Shown piece after piece: positions 15,062 to 23,886 of a DNA stretch of 28,418 bases. The DNA lies in NCBI GenBank assembly GCA_002728565.1, contig PBUX01000064.1, positions 1 to 28,418 of the forward strand, read 5' to 3'. This DNA comes from Methanobacteriota archaeon (lineage in GTDB: Archaea > Thermoplasmatota > Poseidoniia > Poseidoniales > Thalassarchaeaceae). The notes beneath the pieces are model-generated. The model was not told the origin of the DNA and ran no database searches. It worked only from the letters and a program-made list of their open reading frames with translations. A program made the position numbers and the translations under genes. Each line of letters starts with the position of its first letter. Within the stretch, counting starts at the first letter, position 1.

Positions 15062-16213
15062 ATGATAGCACGAGTCTTCACGCTTCGGTTGCTGGTATTG
15101 GCCATTGGCGTTCTGGGTCAGTCAGGCTTGTTATCGGCTCAGTCACTGAGCTGGGATGCGGCACTTCGTACGTTCTCTAGTCGACTCACAGCAGATGTAG
15201 CTGCCGACGACGTTGGTGGTATCGTTGCTGGTGTCATGGTAGAGGGAGACCTAGTGTGGGCTCAAGCGTTTGGCTGGGCTGATCGAGACGCGCGCACCCC
15301 GATGTCGACAGCTTCGATTTCACGGACCGGTTCAATCTCTAAGTCTGTAACTGCGGTGCTCATGCTGCGTCTTGTCGATGAGGGTGTCATTGGGCTAGAC
15401 GAGCCTGTGGAACGGTACCTCCCAGCATTTGCAAGTGTTCAGGACCGGCGAGTTGATGCACAGCCTGTGACGTTCCGTCATTTGGCTAGTCATACTGCTG
15501 GCCTCATTCGTGAACCCCAATGGCCGGATGCTGTTGTGGGACCGATCGAGCTTTGGGACAAGCGCATCGTAGAGTCCTTGCTACTAACTGCGTACGATAG
15601 CGTGCCGGGTGCTCGCTACCAGTATTCAAATATAGGATTTGGTGCGTTAGGTCTTGCTTTGGCAAAGGCTGCTGGGAGACCATTCATGGAGATGGTTCGT
15701 ACTGAGATTCTTGAGCCTCTAGGTATGACAGGGTCGGAGTTTGTAGTCGCTGGTGAGAAACTTGAGCCGCGGTTAGCAGCTGGTTATGTCGTTGGTCAGG
15801 ATGGGTCGATCGATGGGGGACAGCCGGCTCATGAACATGCCGGTCGCGGGTACAAAGTGCCTAACGGTGGTGTGTATTCGACGGTAGCAGATCTGGGTCG
15901 CTTCATGGGTGCCATGAGTGGTGTGCCAGGTCTCCAGATCCTCTCAGAGGAAAGCCGCCGAGAAGCGCTTTCGATTCAAACTCCCGAGAACCCAAATCGT
16001 GGTTACGGCTTAGGCTTCTCTGTCCAGCTCGATGAGCAAGGCCGAAAGATTGCTAGCCATGGGGGATCAGTTGCAGGCTACAACGCTCACATGGCATTCG
16101 ACCCAGAAGTACGCATCGGGGTTGTATTGCTCAGGAACTATGGGCGTGGCTCGACCAATCTAGGAACGGCCGCTCAAGGTCTCGTCGCTCAACTACGATC
16201 CAACATCCACTGA
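15062..16213 (+). CDS. Exported serine hydrolase, class C beta-lactamase/DD-peptidase family
   Basis: The 383-residue protein has a signal peptide (MIARVFTLRLLVLAIGVLGQ, then LLSAQS with likely cleavage after Ala26) and the three motifs of the penicillin-recognising fold: SISK at 91-94 (nucleophile S91 and K94), YSN at 188-190 and HGG at 333-335. HLASHTAGL and NYGR also match the family. Members hydrolyse beta-lactams, D-amino-acid peptides or esters, and specificity cannot be told from motifs. The HGG in place of KTG is common in esterase/aminopeptidase-like members. It should act in the periplasm. The start lies two bases after the class V gene stop, so it is translated from the same transcript. 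Confidence 0.88.
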   Translation: MIARVFTLRLLVLAIGVLGQSGLLSAQSLSWDAALRTFSSRLTADVAADDVGGIVAGVMVEGDLVWAQAFGWADRDARTPMSTASISRTGSISKSVTAVLMLRLVDEGVIGLDEPVERYLPAFASVQDRRVDAQPVTFRHLASHTAGLIREPQWPDAVVGPIELWDKRIVESLLLTAYDSVPGARYQYSNIGFGALGLALAKAAGRPFMEMVRTEILEPLGMTGSEFVVAGEKLEPRLAAGYVVGQDGSIDGGQPAHEHAGRGYKVPNGGVYSTVADLGRFMGAMSGVPGLQILSEESRREALSIQTPENPNRGYGLGFSVQLDEQGRKIASHGGSVAGYNAHMAFDPEVRIGVVLLRNYGRGSTNLGTAAQGLVAQLRSNIH

Positions 16214-16247
16214 GAACCTGAGTCACTCTTCCGGAACACGAATTTCT

Positions 16248-16595
16248 ATGGAAGTCCAGGTCTTCGGAGTGAAGAACAATCCTGACGTTCGCAAGGCGAT
16301 TCGTTTCTTCAAGGAGCGTCGCGCGAATGTACACTTCATGGATTTTAAGCAGCGCTCCCCATCACGAGGAGAGCTGAAGCGGTTTTTCGAAAGATTTGGA
16401 GAGGAACAGCTTATTAATCGTGACGGCAAGAGGTTTAAGGCACTAGGCCTTCACACTGCGTACTACAGTGATCAGCGCTGGCTTGATATAGCATGTGACG
16501 AACCGATGGTCCTGAAGCTGCCACTCGTGCGGTATGGGAACCAACTCAGCGTCGGCTTAGCTGAGGAAGTCTGGACTGATTGGGCTAGAGGATAG
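16248..16595 (+). CDS. ArsC/Spx-like protein lacking the redox cysteine
   Basis: The 115-residue protein has the ArsC thioredoxin-like layout: MEVQVFGVKNNPDVRKAIRF, FKERRANVHFMDFK, SRGELKRFFERFG, LINRDGKRFKALG and LKLPLVRYGNQLSVGL. In ArsC and YffB the N-terminal loop carries a catalytic Cys (KNC.T); here the corresponding residue is Asn11, and the only Cys is C83. I recall a related bacterial family annotated as ArsC family (seleno)protein in which that position is Sec or Cys. The codon here is AAT, not TGA, so this is not a recoding artefact. Thiol-based arsenate reduction is therefore unlikely. It begins 34 bases after the serine hydrolase and may share its transcript. Confidence 0.75.
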   Translation: MEVQVFGVKNNPDVRKAIRFFKERRANVHFMDFKQRSPSRGELKRFFERFGEEQLINRDGKRFKALGLHTAYYSDQRWLDIACDEPMVLKLPLVRYGNQLSVGLAEEVWTDWARG

Positions 16596-16612
16596 AGCGG
16601 TTTACCGTCTCG

Positions 16613-17428
16613 CTAACCTGCTCTCCCGTTAACGACACCCCAGGACAACCTTGCTGATCTCTGAGCAGTACTACGGGCACGATTATACTGACGTGCATTG
16701 AATGCTTCGTTAGCCACTCCTAGGAGCTTGCGGGCTCGTTTGATCGATTTGGCCTCTTCCTCAGTCGGCGTATCACCAACCGCAGCGATTGCTTGCTTTA
16801 TAACATCTCTGGCCCGACCAATCTGCTTTCGAGCCACATAGCGAGGCGAAAAGTGTCTAATTCCGTCTGCAGCAGTAAGTGCGATGTGGAGAGCTTGGAC
16901 CGGTTTGTCTGATGTCAACATCGCTTGAGCCCTGTCCATGAGCTCTACGATTCTTCCCAATCTCTTTGCTGCTCCCTCAGAAATCTCACGACCGTTGAGC
17001 CGATCTTGCAGTCTTGTAAGTCCGGCTTCAGAGCCAGCCACAGCTCCTGCTACAGCTTCGGTACCAAGTGCGGCAACTACTCCGCGTAATCTATGTCCAT
17101 AACTTTGGCGACGAAGCTTCTTCGCGGCATCTTCATTGCCTGCTTCTGTTGAGTCTTCCGCAGCCGACGCGAAACGGTGGGCTGCACGAAAATGACGGAC
17201 AGCCCGCTTGTTAGCTCCATCACTTGCACGGATTGCCTTACGAGAGGCTCGGAGTAATCCATCTAACGATGGAAGCTTCACAGAGTTAGACTCTGAGATT
17301 TGCTCAGCAAAGCTCGCGATTGCTGCATCACTGAGTAGCTCGACATCTTTAACAACTGGCGCCGTTGGCTGTTCACAAGCGCCTAGCGCAATCAGGGCCA
17401 GTAGCAATGTTGGTTTTCTATAGTTCAT
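16613..17428 (-). CDS. Hypothetical helical lipoprotein
   Basis: I do not recognise a family. The 271-residue product begins MNYRKPTLLLALIALGAC, a clear lipoprotein signal with C18 as the lipidated residue, followed by EQPTAPVVKD. The mature part is almost entirely alpha-helical, Ala/Arg/Glu-rich and very basic. Repeated helical pairs such as VRHFRAAHRFASAAEDSTEA, RIVELMDRAQAML, ARDVIKQAIAAVG and ARKLLGVANEAFNARQYNRA suggest a TPR-like or helical-bundle solenoid. It is convergent with the ArsC-like gene (17-base gap) and lies downstream of the LVIVD gene on the same strand, 42 bases away, so the two may be co-expressed. AAGAGG precedes the ATG by about ten bases. Confidence 0.65.
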   Translation of the reverse strand: MNYRKPTLLLALIALGACEQPTAPVVKDVELLSDAAIASFAEQISESNSVKLPSLDGLLRASRKAIRASDGANKRAVRHFRAAHRFASAAEDSTEAGNEDAAKKLRRQSYGHRLRGVVAALGTEAVAGAVAGSEAGLTRLQDRLNGREISEGAAKRLGRIVELMDRAQAMLTSDKPVQALHIALTAADGIRHFSPRYVARKQIGRARDVIKQAIAAVGDTPTEEEAKSIKRARKLLGVANEAFNARQYNRARSTAQRSARLSWGVVNGRAG

Positions 17429-17470
17429 TAGTGCTAGCCTCTTCTCCGACGATTAGGGCATCTGAGCAAG

Positions 17471-19519
17471 CTATGAGATAGGCCTTTGCTTGGGTAGGAG
17501 TTTTACGCTCCATAGTCCTGAGTTGGTATCACTAAAGAAGACGTGGCCCTTGTGAGGCTGTGCTCCCCAAACCATGGTTGCATTCTGAGTGTAGCCGGTT
17601 TGTGATACCGGCTTAAAGACAGATATTTCGCGGCCCTGAGTGTAGAGATTACCCATGAGTTCTCCACTCACATCAACGACTCTCAGTCCTCCTTCATAGT
17701 AGGCTTGATAGAGCTTGTCCTCTTCGACCCAAATATTGTGGGTTCCAAATTCTGGAACCTCATAACGGGCGACCATTTTGGTGTTCTCAGGATCCGTAAA
17801 ATCGATGATTTGAATGTAGCCTCTATTAGCTAGAGGAATTCCACCAGTACCAGTTGAGGGGTCGTACCTGTTCGAGTATGAACCCATAGACTCTGGGTAT
17901 CCCGCCCAAGCCAAGCCTCGGCGGTTCATGATCTCATCACCTAGGAAGAGGTATGTCTTACCTGTCGATTCTTGATAGTAGGGGAACGTTGCGTGTGTCG
18001 CTCCAGAAGGTGTGGCATACGAAGTGACGAACACCGGATTGTCGGGAGACCCTCCCCAGCGTCCGTTCCCGACATCCACGACCACAACTCCGGTGCCCCA
18101 TTCGGAGGAGTACGCCAGCCCATCGGCAACCCAGACATCATGGAGTCTGCTATCTGGATGGTTGTATTCAGAAATGAAATGGGGATCGTAAATGTCAGCC
18201 ATGTCGATGATCACGTACTTGTCCCCATTCGCGAGTGCGTACAGGTAGTCGTCTGCAGCGAACATATTATGAACACCACCAGTGATTCCTTCATCGTAAA
18301 AAGATGCGATGACGGGATTCGTAGGATCAGACATATCCATAATTACAAGGCCGTCACGGCGGTTTGTTGCTCCCTCTCGTGAGAGAACAGCGTAGCGTCC
18401 GTCTGGCGAAGCTTTTACATCATTAATGGTTCGTGCATCTACTTGAATCGAGTCAATTTTTGTTATCGCTGCTGGGTTGGTGACATCATAGAAGAACGCA
18501 AAGCCGCCCGAGACTTTCGAGCCCGTAATGGCATAGTCACGACCATCTACTCCCTCGAAGATCCAAAGATCTGTGGTCCGATAACGATTCTCGGGTCCGT
18601 GACCGACGACTTCGACTTCTTGTACAACATCTCTAGCTGAAACTTCAAACGAGGCGCGGGCCGACAATGAGCCTGAGCTAACAGTTACCGAGTGTATACC
18701 AGCAATATCAGCAACGAAGTCTCCTCTCAGCATCTGGCCAGTTGCGGGTACCCCGAGCATCCCTTCGGTTGCGCTGTAGGAATGCGACCAGCTTAGAGGT
18801 GCATCTTCCACCACTGAACCAGCACCATCTCGCACCAAAGCATTGAAGTGAATCACGTCACCAGTTTGAACTCCGGCGTCCGGACTTCCCATCAATTCAA
18901 TCCGGCTTCCTGGGAAAGCTATCACGTCGTGACTAACCGAGTTGGTTACGCCTTCAAAAGAAGCAGTGATAGTCACGGTGCCTAACATCCGAGCGGTGAC
19001 GGTTCCAAACTGATCAACTGTGGCGATAGATGGGTCTGACGATGACCATCTGATCTCTGGGTCCGGTCGGAACGAGTTGTCTGCGTGCGTTACCCGGGCC
19101 TGGTGCTCGACTGTCGTTCCCTCATACAGAGTAGCACTAGCTTCAACAACGACATCACTAGCACGTGGCCAGGTAACAATAACTGGCACGTGCAGGGATA
19201 GGGGCTCTAGACCACTATCCGCTGGGACCACCACAGTCACAACAATTTCGTATTCCCCAGGCTGAAGGCCTTGTACCACACCGTTCTCGATACTAACCGC
19301 GTTTCTTGGTCCTGTGATGCGTAGTGGCACATCAACGACCGCTCCACTTAGGTCTAGCGCTTGAACAGTGAAAGGAACTTGCTCACCCGCCGCTAGTGAT
19401 AACTGATTCACACTCGGAGCAAGTCTAACAACTGCCCGAGCGTCTTGCGCTTTGGAGGGGAGACCGATCAGTAGTAGCGAGAGTGATAAGAAAATCGGTG
19501 TGATAAGTCTGTGTTTCAA
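17471..19519 (-). CDS. Secreted Ig-like/LVIVD-repeat protein
   Basis: The 682-residue protein is predicted from a TTG at 19519, because AGGGGGA lies just upstream and the signal peptide (LKHRLITPIFLSLSLLLIGL, then PSKAQD) follows directly. An in-frame ATG at 19579 would add 20 non-signal residues. Residues about 30-300 form three to four Ig-like beta-sandwich domains, one of them Big2-like with IRWSSSDPSIATVDQFGTVT. The second half is a propeller-like run of LVIVD repeats: GLVIMDMSDPTNPVIASFYD, YVIIDMADIYDPHFISEYNH, VVVVDVG, YIQIIDFTDPENTKMVARYE and LRVVDVSGE. Such proteins are exported and probably bind surfaces or ligands; no enzymatic role is known. No C-terminal sorting signal is evident. 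Confidence 0.8.
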   Translation of the reverse strand: MKHRLITPIFLSLSLLLIGLPSKAQDARAVVRLAPSVNQLSLAAGEQVPFTVQALDLSGAVVDVPLRITGPRNAVSIENGVVQGLQPGEYEIVVTVVVPADSGLEPLSLHVPVIVTWPRASDVVVEASATLYEGTTVEHQARVTHADNSFRPDPEIRWSSSDPSIATVDQFGTVTARMLGTVTITASFEGVTNSVSHDVIAFPGSRIELMGSPDAGVQTGDVIHFNALVRDGAGSVVEDAPLSWSHSYSATEGMLGVPATGQMLRGDFVADIAGIHSVTVSSGSLSARASFEVSARDVVQEVEVVGHGPENRYRTTDLWIFEGVDGRDYAITGSKVSGGFAFFYDVTNPAAITKIDSIQVDARTINDVKASPDGRYAVLSREGATNRRDGLVIMDMSDPTNPVIASFYDEGITGGVHNMFAADDYLYALANGDKYVIIDMADIYDPHFISEYNHPDSRLHDVWVADGLAYSSEWGTGVVVVDVGNGRWGGSPDNPVFVTSYATPSGATHATFPYYQESTGKTYLFLGDEIMNRRGLAWAGYPESMGSYSNRYDPSTGTGGIPLANRGYIQIIDFTDPENTKMVARYEVPEFGTHNIWVEEDKLYQAYYEGGLRVVDVSGELMGNLYTQGREISVFKPVSQTGYTQNATMVWGAQPHKGHVFFSDTNSGLWSVKLLPKQRPIS

Positions 19520-19523
19520 GAGT

Positions 19524-19530
19524 TCCCCCT
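19524..19530 (-). promoter_or_regulatory. Ribosome binding site deciding the TTG start of the LVIVD gene
   Basis: On the minus strand AGGGGGA ends four bases before TTG 19519. This supports the TTG over the upstream ATG at 19579, which would precede the signal peptide with 20 extra residues. Confidence 0.55.
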
Positions 19531-19755
19531 GCCGGAGCGGTATGACCCCGATTTCAGTGACCTGAAGACAAGAGCGCAAGAATTCACTATCGCTCTACAG
19601 TCCAGCGTAAGGCTGAGGAACCAAGGGAGAAAGCCCCTCCCATTCTTACCTTTAATACCAAAGGACGATCGGGCAGCTTTATCAACGCTCGACTGCCCCT
19701 ATATTCCGGACCCAGTTCTAGATCCCTAAACCTTCAGATTCGGCCTGGAGTTGCT
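19531..19755. other. Divergent intergenic region upstream of the men operon
   Basis: This 225-base gap lies between the leftward LVIVD gene and menF. The menF frame is open back to 19561 but has no ATG, and its translation looks non-conserved. I see no riboswitch-like structure, tRNA or strong promoter. GGAG at 19747-19750 is the likely menF ribosome site, five bases before TTG 19756. Confidence 0.35.
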
Positions 19756-21201
19756 TTGCCTTCTGCCCCAGAGCTTCGGCGACTTGCTACGGTCACAGTT
19801 CCTGCACCGGACCTGCGGCCGGAAGTCTTTCTGTCACATGCTAGAGGAGATGCTCGTGGCTTCTGGGCGCGCGGACACCGCTGGGTGGCCCATCGAGGAA
19901 TCGCCGCTGAATTAAAGCCAGACGGTGACTCTAGTTCTGACCGATTTGGTTTGGTCGCCGAGCGCGCCAGTCAGATCGCCTTGAATCCTATTCTTCCACG
20001 AGGAACGACGCGAGCTTCCCGCACGCGTTTTTATGGTGGGTTCTCTTTTCGTTCAGATCATGCGCCCGAAGGCGTTTGGGCATCTTTCCCTTCTTGGCTC
20101 TTTCATCTTCCTGTTTTTGAGTTGGAGGGAGACGATTCTGGCGACGCGTGGCTGCGTGCTCGCACATTTGTAGAGCCTGATTCAGCAGATGAAGCCTTTG
20201 TGAGACTAAGGCACCAAGCCGAAGCCTTACGTGCCGAACTTGCTGCTCACGAGGGTGCATTTCGAACCTCAAGGCCTCCAAGGGAAGGAATACAAGCTGG
20301 AACGGAAAGAAGCAGCTGGGAGGGTGCAGTAGAGGAGTGCTTGGCGATCATCAGGGGTGGAGCTGTATCAAAGGTCGTGCTTGCACGGACTCTAGACTTG
20401 GATCTAGGAGCTGCCCAGGATCTTATCGATACGGTCGAGGTGGTGGAACATCTTTGGGAGGCGAACCGCGGAAGCCATGTCTTCATGTTTGAACCTGAGC
20501 CCGGCTCTGCAATCGTTGGTGCCGCACCTGAAACGATAGCCACGCTCCAGGATGGCGTTTTTCACGCGACGGCTGTGGCCGGCTCGATCAGACGTGGGTC
20601 GACACCCCTTGAGCAAGCAGAACTTGCGACTCGGCTATTGGCGAGCGATAAGGATCGAATTGAGCAACGCATAGCACTTGATGACATGTTGAGACGCTTG
20701 GAGACTGTGGCCCAGCAGATACGGACAGATCCTCAGCCCCACGTCCTGACACTAGCTCGCATCCAGCATCTTGAGACTGAAATCCGTGCCAGCGTTCCTG
20801 CCGAAGTTGGGATCCTCGACTTGCTTCGACTGCTCCACCCGACTCCGGCGGTCTGCGGTTTACCACGCGAAGCAGCGATGGCACTGTTGGCAGATGAGGA
20901 ACCTTTTGATCGCGGCTGGTATGCCGGTCCTGTGGGTTGGTTTGATCCAGAGGGGAACGGGATTTTTGCCCCTGCACTAAGAACTGGAATTTCGGCGGGT
21001 TCAGATTGGCGTTTGTTCGCCGGTGCCGGAATTATAGAAGGTTCGGTCGCAGCATTGGAGTGGGACGAGACCGCGATCAAGTTCGAGCCGATGCTGAGAG
21101 CTCTAGAGGCAAGCGGTGTGCAATTGGATCAAATTGAAACCGATGGGCATGACACGCTTTTTGAAAATCGTAGAGCAACCCAACGAATGCTAAATGACTG
21201 A
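19756..21201 (+). CDS. menF: Isochorismate synthase (MenF)
   Basis: MenF converts chorismate to isochorismate, the first committed step to menaquinone. The 481-residue protein has a variable N-domain and a C-terminal chorismate-binding domain: SKVVLARTLDLDL with the general-base Lys, VFMFEPEPGSAIVGAAPETI, ATAVAGSIRRG, ERASQIAL earlier, SDKDRIEQRIALDDML with the Mg-binding Glu, and LLHPTPAVCGLPREAA, which marks isochorismate synthases and relatives. WYAGPVGWFDPEGNG and FAGAGIIEGS close the domain. It starts at TTG 19756 with GGAG five bases upstream; the frame has no ATG there. Its last codons overlap the menD start by eight bases, so translation is probably coupled. It heads the five-gene men operon. 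Confidence 0.92.
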   Translation: MPSAPELRRLATVTVPAPDLRPEVFLSHARGDARGFWARGHRWVAHRGIAAELKPDGDSSSDRFGLVAERASQIALNPILPRGTTRASRTRFYGGFSFRSDHAPEGVWASFPSWLFHLPVFELEGDDSGDAWLRARTFVEPDSADEAFVRLRHQAEALRAELAAHEGAFRTSRPPREGIQAGTERSSWEGAVEECLAIIRGGAVSKVVLARTLDLDLGAAQDLIDTVEVVEHLWEANRGSHVFMFEPEPGSAIVGAAPETIATLQDGVFHATAVAGSIRRGSTPLEQAELATRLLASDKDRIEQRIALDDMLRRLETVAQQIRTDPQPHVLTLARIQHLETEIRASVPAEVGILDLLRLLHPTPAVCGLPREAAMALLADEEPFDRGWYAGPVGWFDPEGNGIFAPALRTGISAGSDWRLFAGAGIIEGSVAALEWDETAIKFEPMLRALEASGVQLDQIETDGHDTLFENRRATQRMLND

Positions 21202-22951
21202 GGGAGCTGCAACGACGATTTGGGCGCGAGCATTCGCTGATGAACTCGCCCGATGTGGTGTTCAAGATGTGGTTATAGCTCCTGGTTCGCGCTCGACACC
21301 TCTGGTTATGGCTTTTGCGCAGGACGGCCGATTTCGCATGCGCGTTCATCTCGATGAGCGCTCAGGAGCTTTCTTCGCTCTAGGTCTCGCTAAGGCTTCC
21401 GGTTCTCCAGCGGCGATCATAACCACCTCAGGTACAGCGACGGCGAACGTTTTCCCAGCCGTAATCGAGGCCTCGCTCAGTGAGGTGCCGCTGTTGGTCT
21501 TAACCGCTGACCGTCCGCATCGGCTCAGGGGAGCAGATGCGAATCAAACAATAGATCAAGTTGGCCTTTATGGAACCTACGTTAGGGAGTTCATAGATGT
21601 GCCGCCGCCCGTAACAGACGGCCCAGCTCTTCAGCATCTTCGCACAGTCGCCGTCAGGTCAGTAGCTACGTCGCTGACCGCACCCTTTGGCCCAGTCCAC
21701 ATTAATTTCCCCTTCGACAAGCCGCTTGAGCCAGTAGACCCGGATCCAGAGTTCGTTACGGCTCATCCTATTGCGGCCAGTGGTCGAACCGATGGAAATC
21801 CGTTCGTTGAGATGTCGGTAGGGCGTTCCGAGCTAACTGAGCAGGAATTAGATCGATTGGCATCTGCCCTTGCTGCAAAGCGAGGGGTGATTGTGGCTGG
21901 GGCAGAATCAGAACCTGAGAAAGTTGGTAAAGCTGCTCTTTCTCTCTCCGCTGCTACCGGATATCCGATTTTGGCAGATCCCCTGTCGGGCGCCCGCTTC
22001 GGTCCGTCCGAGGGAGCCGACAGAGTGGCCGCCTATGATCTGTTCTTGCGGGACGAAGGCATCTGTCGTGCACTTAACCCAGACCTTGTACTTCGTGTGG
22101 GTGCAACTCCGACCTCGGCTGCGCTCCAGGCTTGGCTGCAGCACCATAATGGTGTCAGACACATTGTCGTGGATGCCGGACAGCGCTGGAAAGATTACGG
22201 AGCTACAGCCACGGATTACGTGAAGGCTGATCCTGAAAAAACTCTCGGTGCATTAGTGGGACGTGCCAACAACAGTGCTGACCAGGACTGGGCGTCATTA
22301 TGGCATACTGCTTCGCGGGCGGCTCGGCATGCTATTGATGCAGATGAGGGTGACCTCCACGAAGGAGACGTGCTTGCAACGGTTGCTGAAGTCCTTCCAG
22401 AAGGAGGAAATCTTTTTATCTCGAGTTCCATGCCTGTGCGCGATCTGGACAGCTTTGGGCTACCTCGCGAAGAGCAGCTTATGGTGTTTGGTAATCGCGG
22501 GGCGAGCGGAATAGATGGTATTGTTTCTTCAGCCTTCGGCGTTGCTGCGGCTAGGCCAGCACCTACAGTGTGTGTTCTCGGCGATATTGCATTCTTCCAT
22601 GATCAAAATGGTTTGCTCTGGAGTCGTGAAACCGATTGTCCAGTTGTATTTGTGTTAATCGATAATGACGGTGGTGGGATTTTTCATATGCTGCCCATAA
22701 CTGACCATGAACCTGCGTTCAGCCAATTCTTTGCCACCCCCCATGGGCTCGACTTTCAGCATGCGGCCCGAATACACAACCTGGACTGGTCGAATTTGGA
22801 TATTAGTGACCTAGGCACCGCACTCGCATCCGCCTTAGAATCTGGTCGCACATCAATCTTACGAGTGACATCGGACCGTGAAACTAATAAGCGAAGGCAC
22901 GAGGAGATTGCGGAAGCTGTGGCCCAACACGTCTTGGACACGCTACGCTAG
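21194..22951 (+). CDS. menD: SEPHCHC synthase (MenD), thiamine-diphosphate dependent
   Basis: MenD joins isochorismate and 2-oxoglutarate, with loss of carbon dioxide, to form SEPHCHC, the substrate of MenH. The 585-residue protein has the N-terminal VVIAPGSRSTPLVMAF, the ThDP-activating Glu region in TSGTATANVFPAVIEASLSE, the central LTADRPHRLRGADANQTIDQ and PVHINFPFDKPLEP, the late NRGASGIDGIVSSAFGVA, and the ThDP/Mg motif GDIAFFHDQNGL through DNDGGGIFHMLP near residues 460-500. Length and motifs match MenD throughout. The ATG lies inside the menF end (8-base overlap). No frameshift or missing motif is seen. Confidence 0.95.
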   Translation: MTEGAATTIWARAFADELARCGVQDVVIAPGSRSTPLVMAFAQDGRFRMRVHLDERSGAFFALGLAKASGSPAAIITTSGTATANVFPAVIEASLSEVPLLVLTADRPHRLRGADANQTIDQVGLYGTYVREFIDVPPPVTDGPALQHLRTVAVRSVATSLTAPFGPVHINFPFDKPLEPVDPDPEFVTAHPIAASGRTDGNPFVEMSVGRSELTEQELDRLASALAAKRGVIVAGAESEPEKVGKAALSLSAATGYPILADPLSGARFGPSEGADRVAAYDLFLRDEGICRALNPDLVLRVGATPTSAALQAWLQHHNGVRHIVVDAGQRWKDYGATATDYVKADPEKTLGALVGRANNSADQDWASLWHTASRAARHAIDADEGDLHEGDVLATVAEVLPEGGNLFISSSMPVRDLDSFGLPREEQLMVFGNRGASGIDGIVSSAFGVAAARPAPTVCVLGDIAFFHDQNGLLWSRETDCPVVFVLIDNDGGGIFHMLPITDHEPAFSQFFATPHGLDFQHAARIHNLDWSNLDISDLGTALASALESGRTSILRVTSDRETNKRRHEEIAEAVAQHVLDTLR

Positions 22952-22998
22952 CAGTTCTAAGAGACGAGAATGCAATATGCCCACAAGATGAACAACCA

Positions 22999-23838
22999 AT
23001 GACGAAACCCGATTGGAAAGAAGTAAAGCACTACGAAGACATCACGTACCATAAGTGCGATGGTGTCGCACGAATCGCCCTTGATCGCCCGGAAGTACGT
23101 AATGCTTTCCGGCCCGATACTTTACTCGAGTTACTTGAAGCTTTTCGAGATGCGGGAGAAGATCCTGAAATCGGGGTGGTACTTCTTACAGGGAACGGCC
23201 CGTCAGAAGATGGTAAGTGGGCGTTCTGTGCTGGGGGAGATCAGAAGGTTAGAGGCGAAGCCGGGTACGTGGGCAAGGATGGCCTGCCACGGCTGAACGT
23301 ACTCGAACTGCAGCGGTACATGCGCTCGATGCCAAAACCAGTCATCGCGCTTGTCGCCGGATACGCAATCGGTGGAGGACATGTGCTACATGTTGTTTGT
23401 GACTTAACGCTTGCAGCGGATAATGCGGTATTCGGACAAACGGGTCCGATTGTCGGTTCATTCGACGGTGGGTTTGGTTCTGCATTCTTAGCGCGAATGG
23501 TTGGCCAGAAGAAAGCACGTGAAATTTGGTACCTCTGCCGCCAATACTCAGCTGAAGAGGCTTGTGAGATGGGCATGGTGAACAAGGTCGTCCCGCTAGA
23601 TGAGCTAGAGCTCGAGGGTTGGAAATGGGCCCAGGAAATCCTGGATAAGAGTCCCCTAGCGATTCGGCTTCTCAAGAGTGCATTTAACGCTGATGTCGAT
23701 GGCCAGGCTGGGCTTCAGGAATTGGCAGGTAATGCAACGTTACTATTCTATATGACGGAGCAGGGGCAGGAGGGGAAAAAGGCATATCTCGAGAAGAGAG
23801 ATCCGGAATTCCGAAAATATCCGTGGCTTCCCTGGTGA
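22999..23838 (+). CDS. menB: 1,4-dihydroxy-2-naphthoyl-CoA synthase (MenB)
   Basis: MenB closes the second ring of o-succinylbenzoyl-CoA by an intramolecular Claisen condensation. The 279-residue crotonase-fold protein has RPEVRNAFRPDTLLEL, FCAGGDQKVRGE and VAGYAIGGGHVLHVVCDLTL (oxyanion hole), then FGQTGPIVGSFDGGFGSAFL, VGQKKAREIWYLCRQY and the C-terminal GLQELAGNATLLFYMTEQGQ. QTGP, with Gly rather than Asp, marks the type I group, which uses bound bicarbonate as the base. The gene follows menD after 47 bases. The Shine-Dalgarno is weak, but ATG 22999 is the only start that fits the family's N-terminus. Confidence 0.95.
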   Translation: MTKPDWKEVKHYEDITYHKCDGVARIALDRPEVRNAFRPDTLLELLEAFRDAGEDPEIGVVLLTGNGPSEDGKWAFCAGGDQKVRGEAGYVGKDGLPRLNVLELQRYMRSMPKPVIALVAGYAIGGGHVLHVVCDLTLAADNAVFGQTGPIVGSFDGGFGSAFLARMVGQKKAREIWYLCRQYSAEEACEMGMVNKVVPLDELELEGWKWAQEILDKSPLAIRLLKSAFNADVDGQAGLQELAGNATLLFYMTEQGQEGKKAYLEKRDPEFRKYPWLPW

Positions 23839-23886
23839 TCGGAGTTGGAACGCTGATCGGTTCTTGCTCAGTTACTTAAAGAATTC

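Noticed and set aside
16592..16625. Short complementary segments between the ArsC-like and lipoprotein genes
   Set aside because: Arms of four to five bases are expected by chance and no stable stem is visible.
19561..19755. Open frame upstream of and in phase with menF
   Set aside because: No usable start codon or conserved residues; the menF ribosome site GGAG fits TTG 19756.
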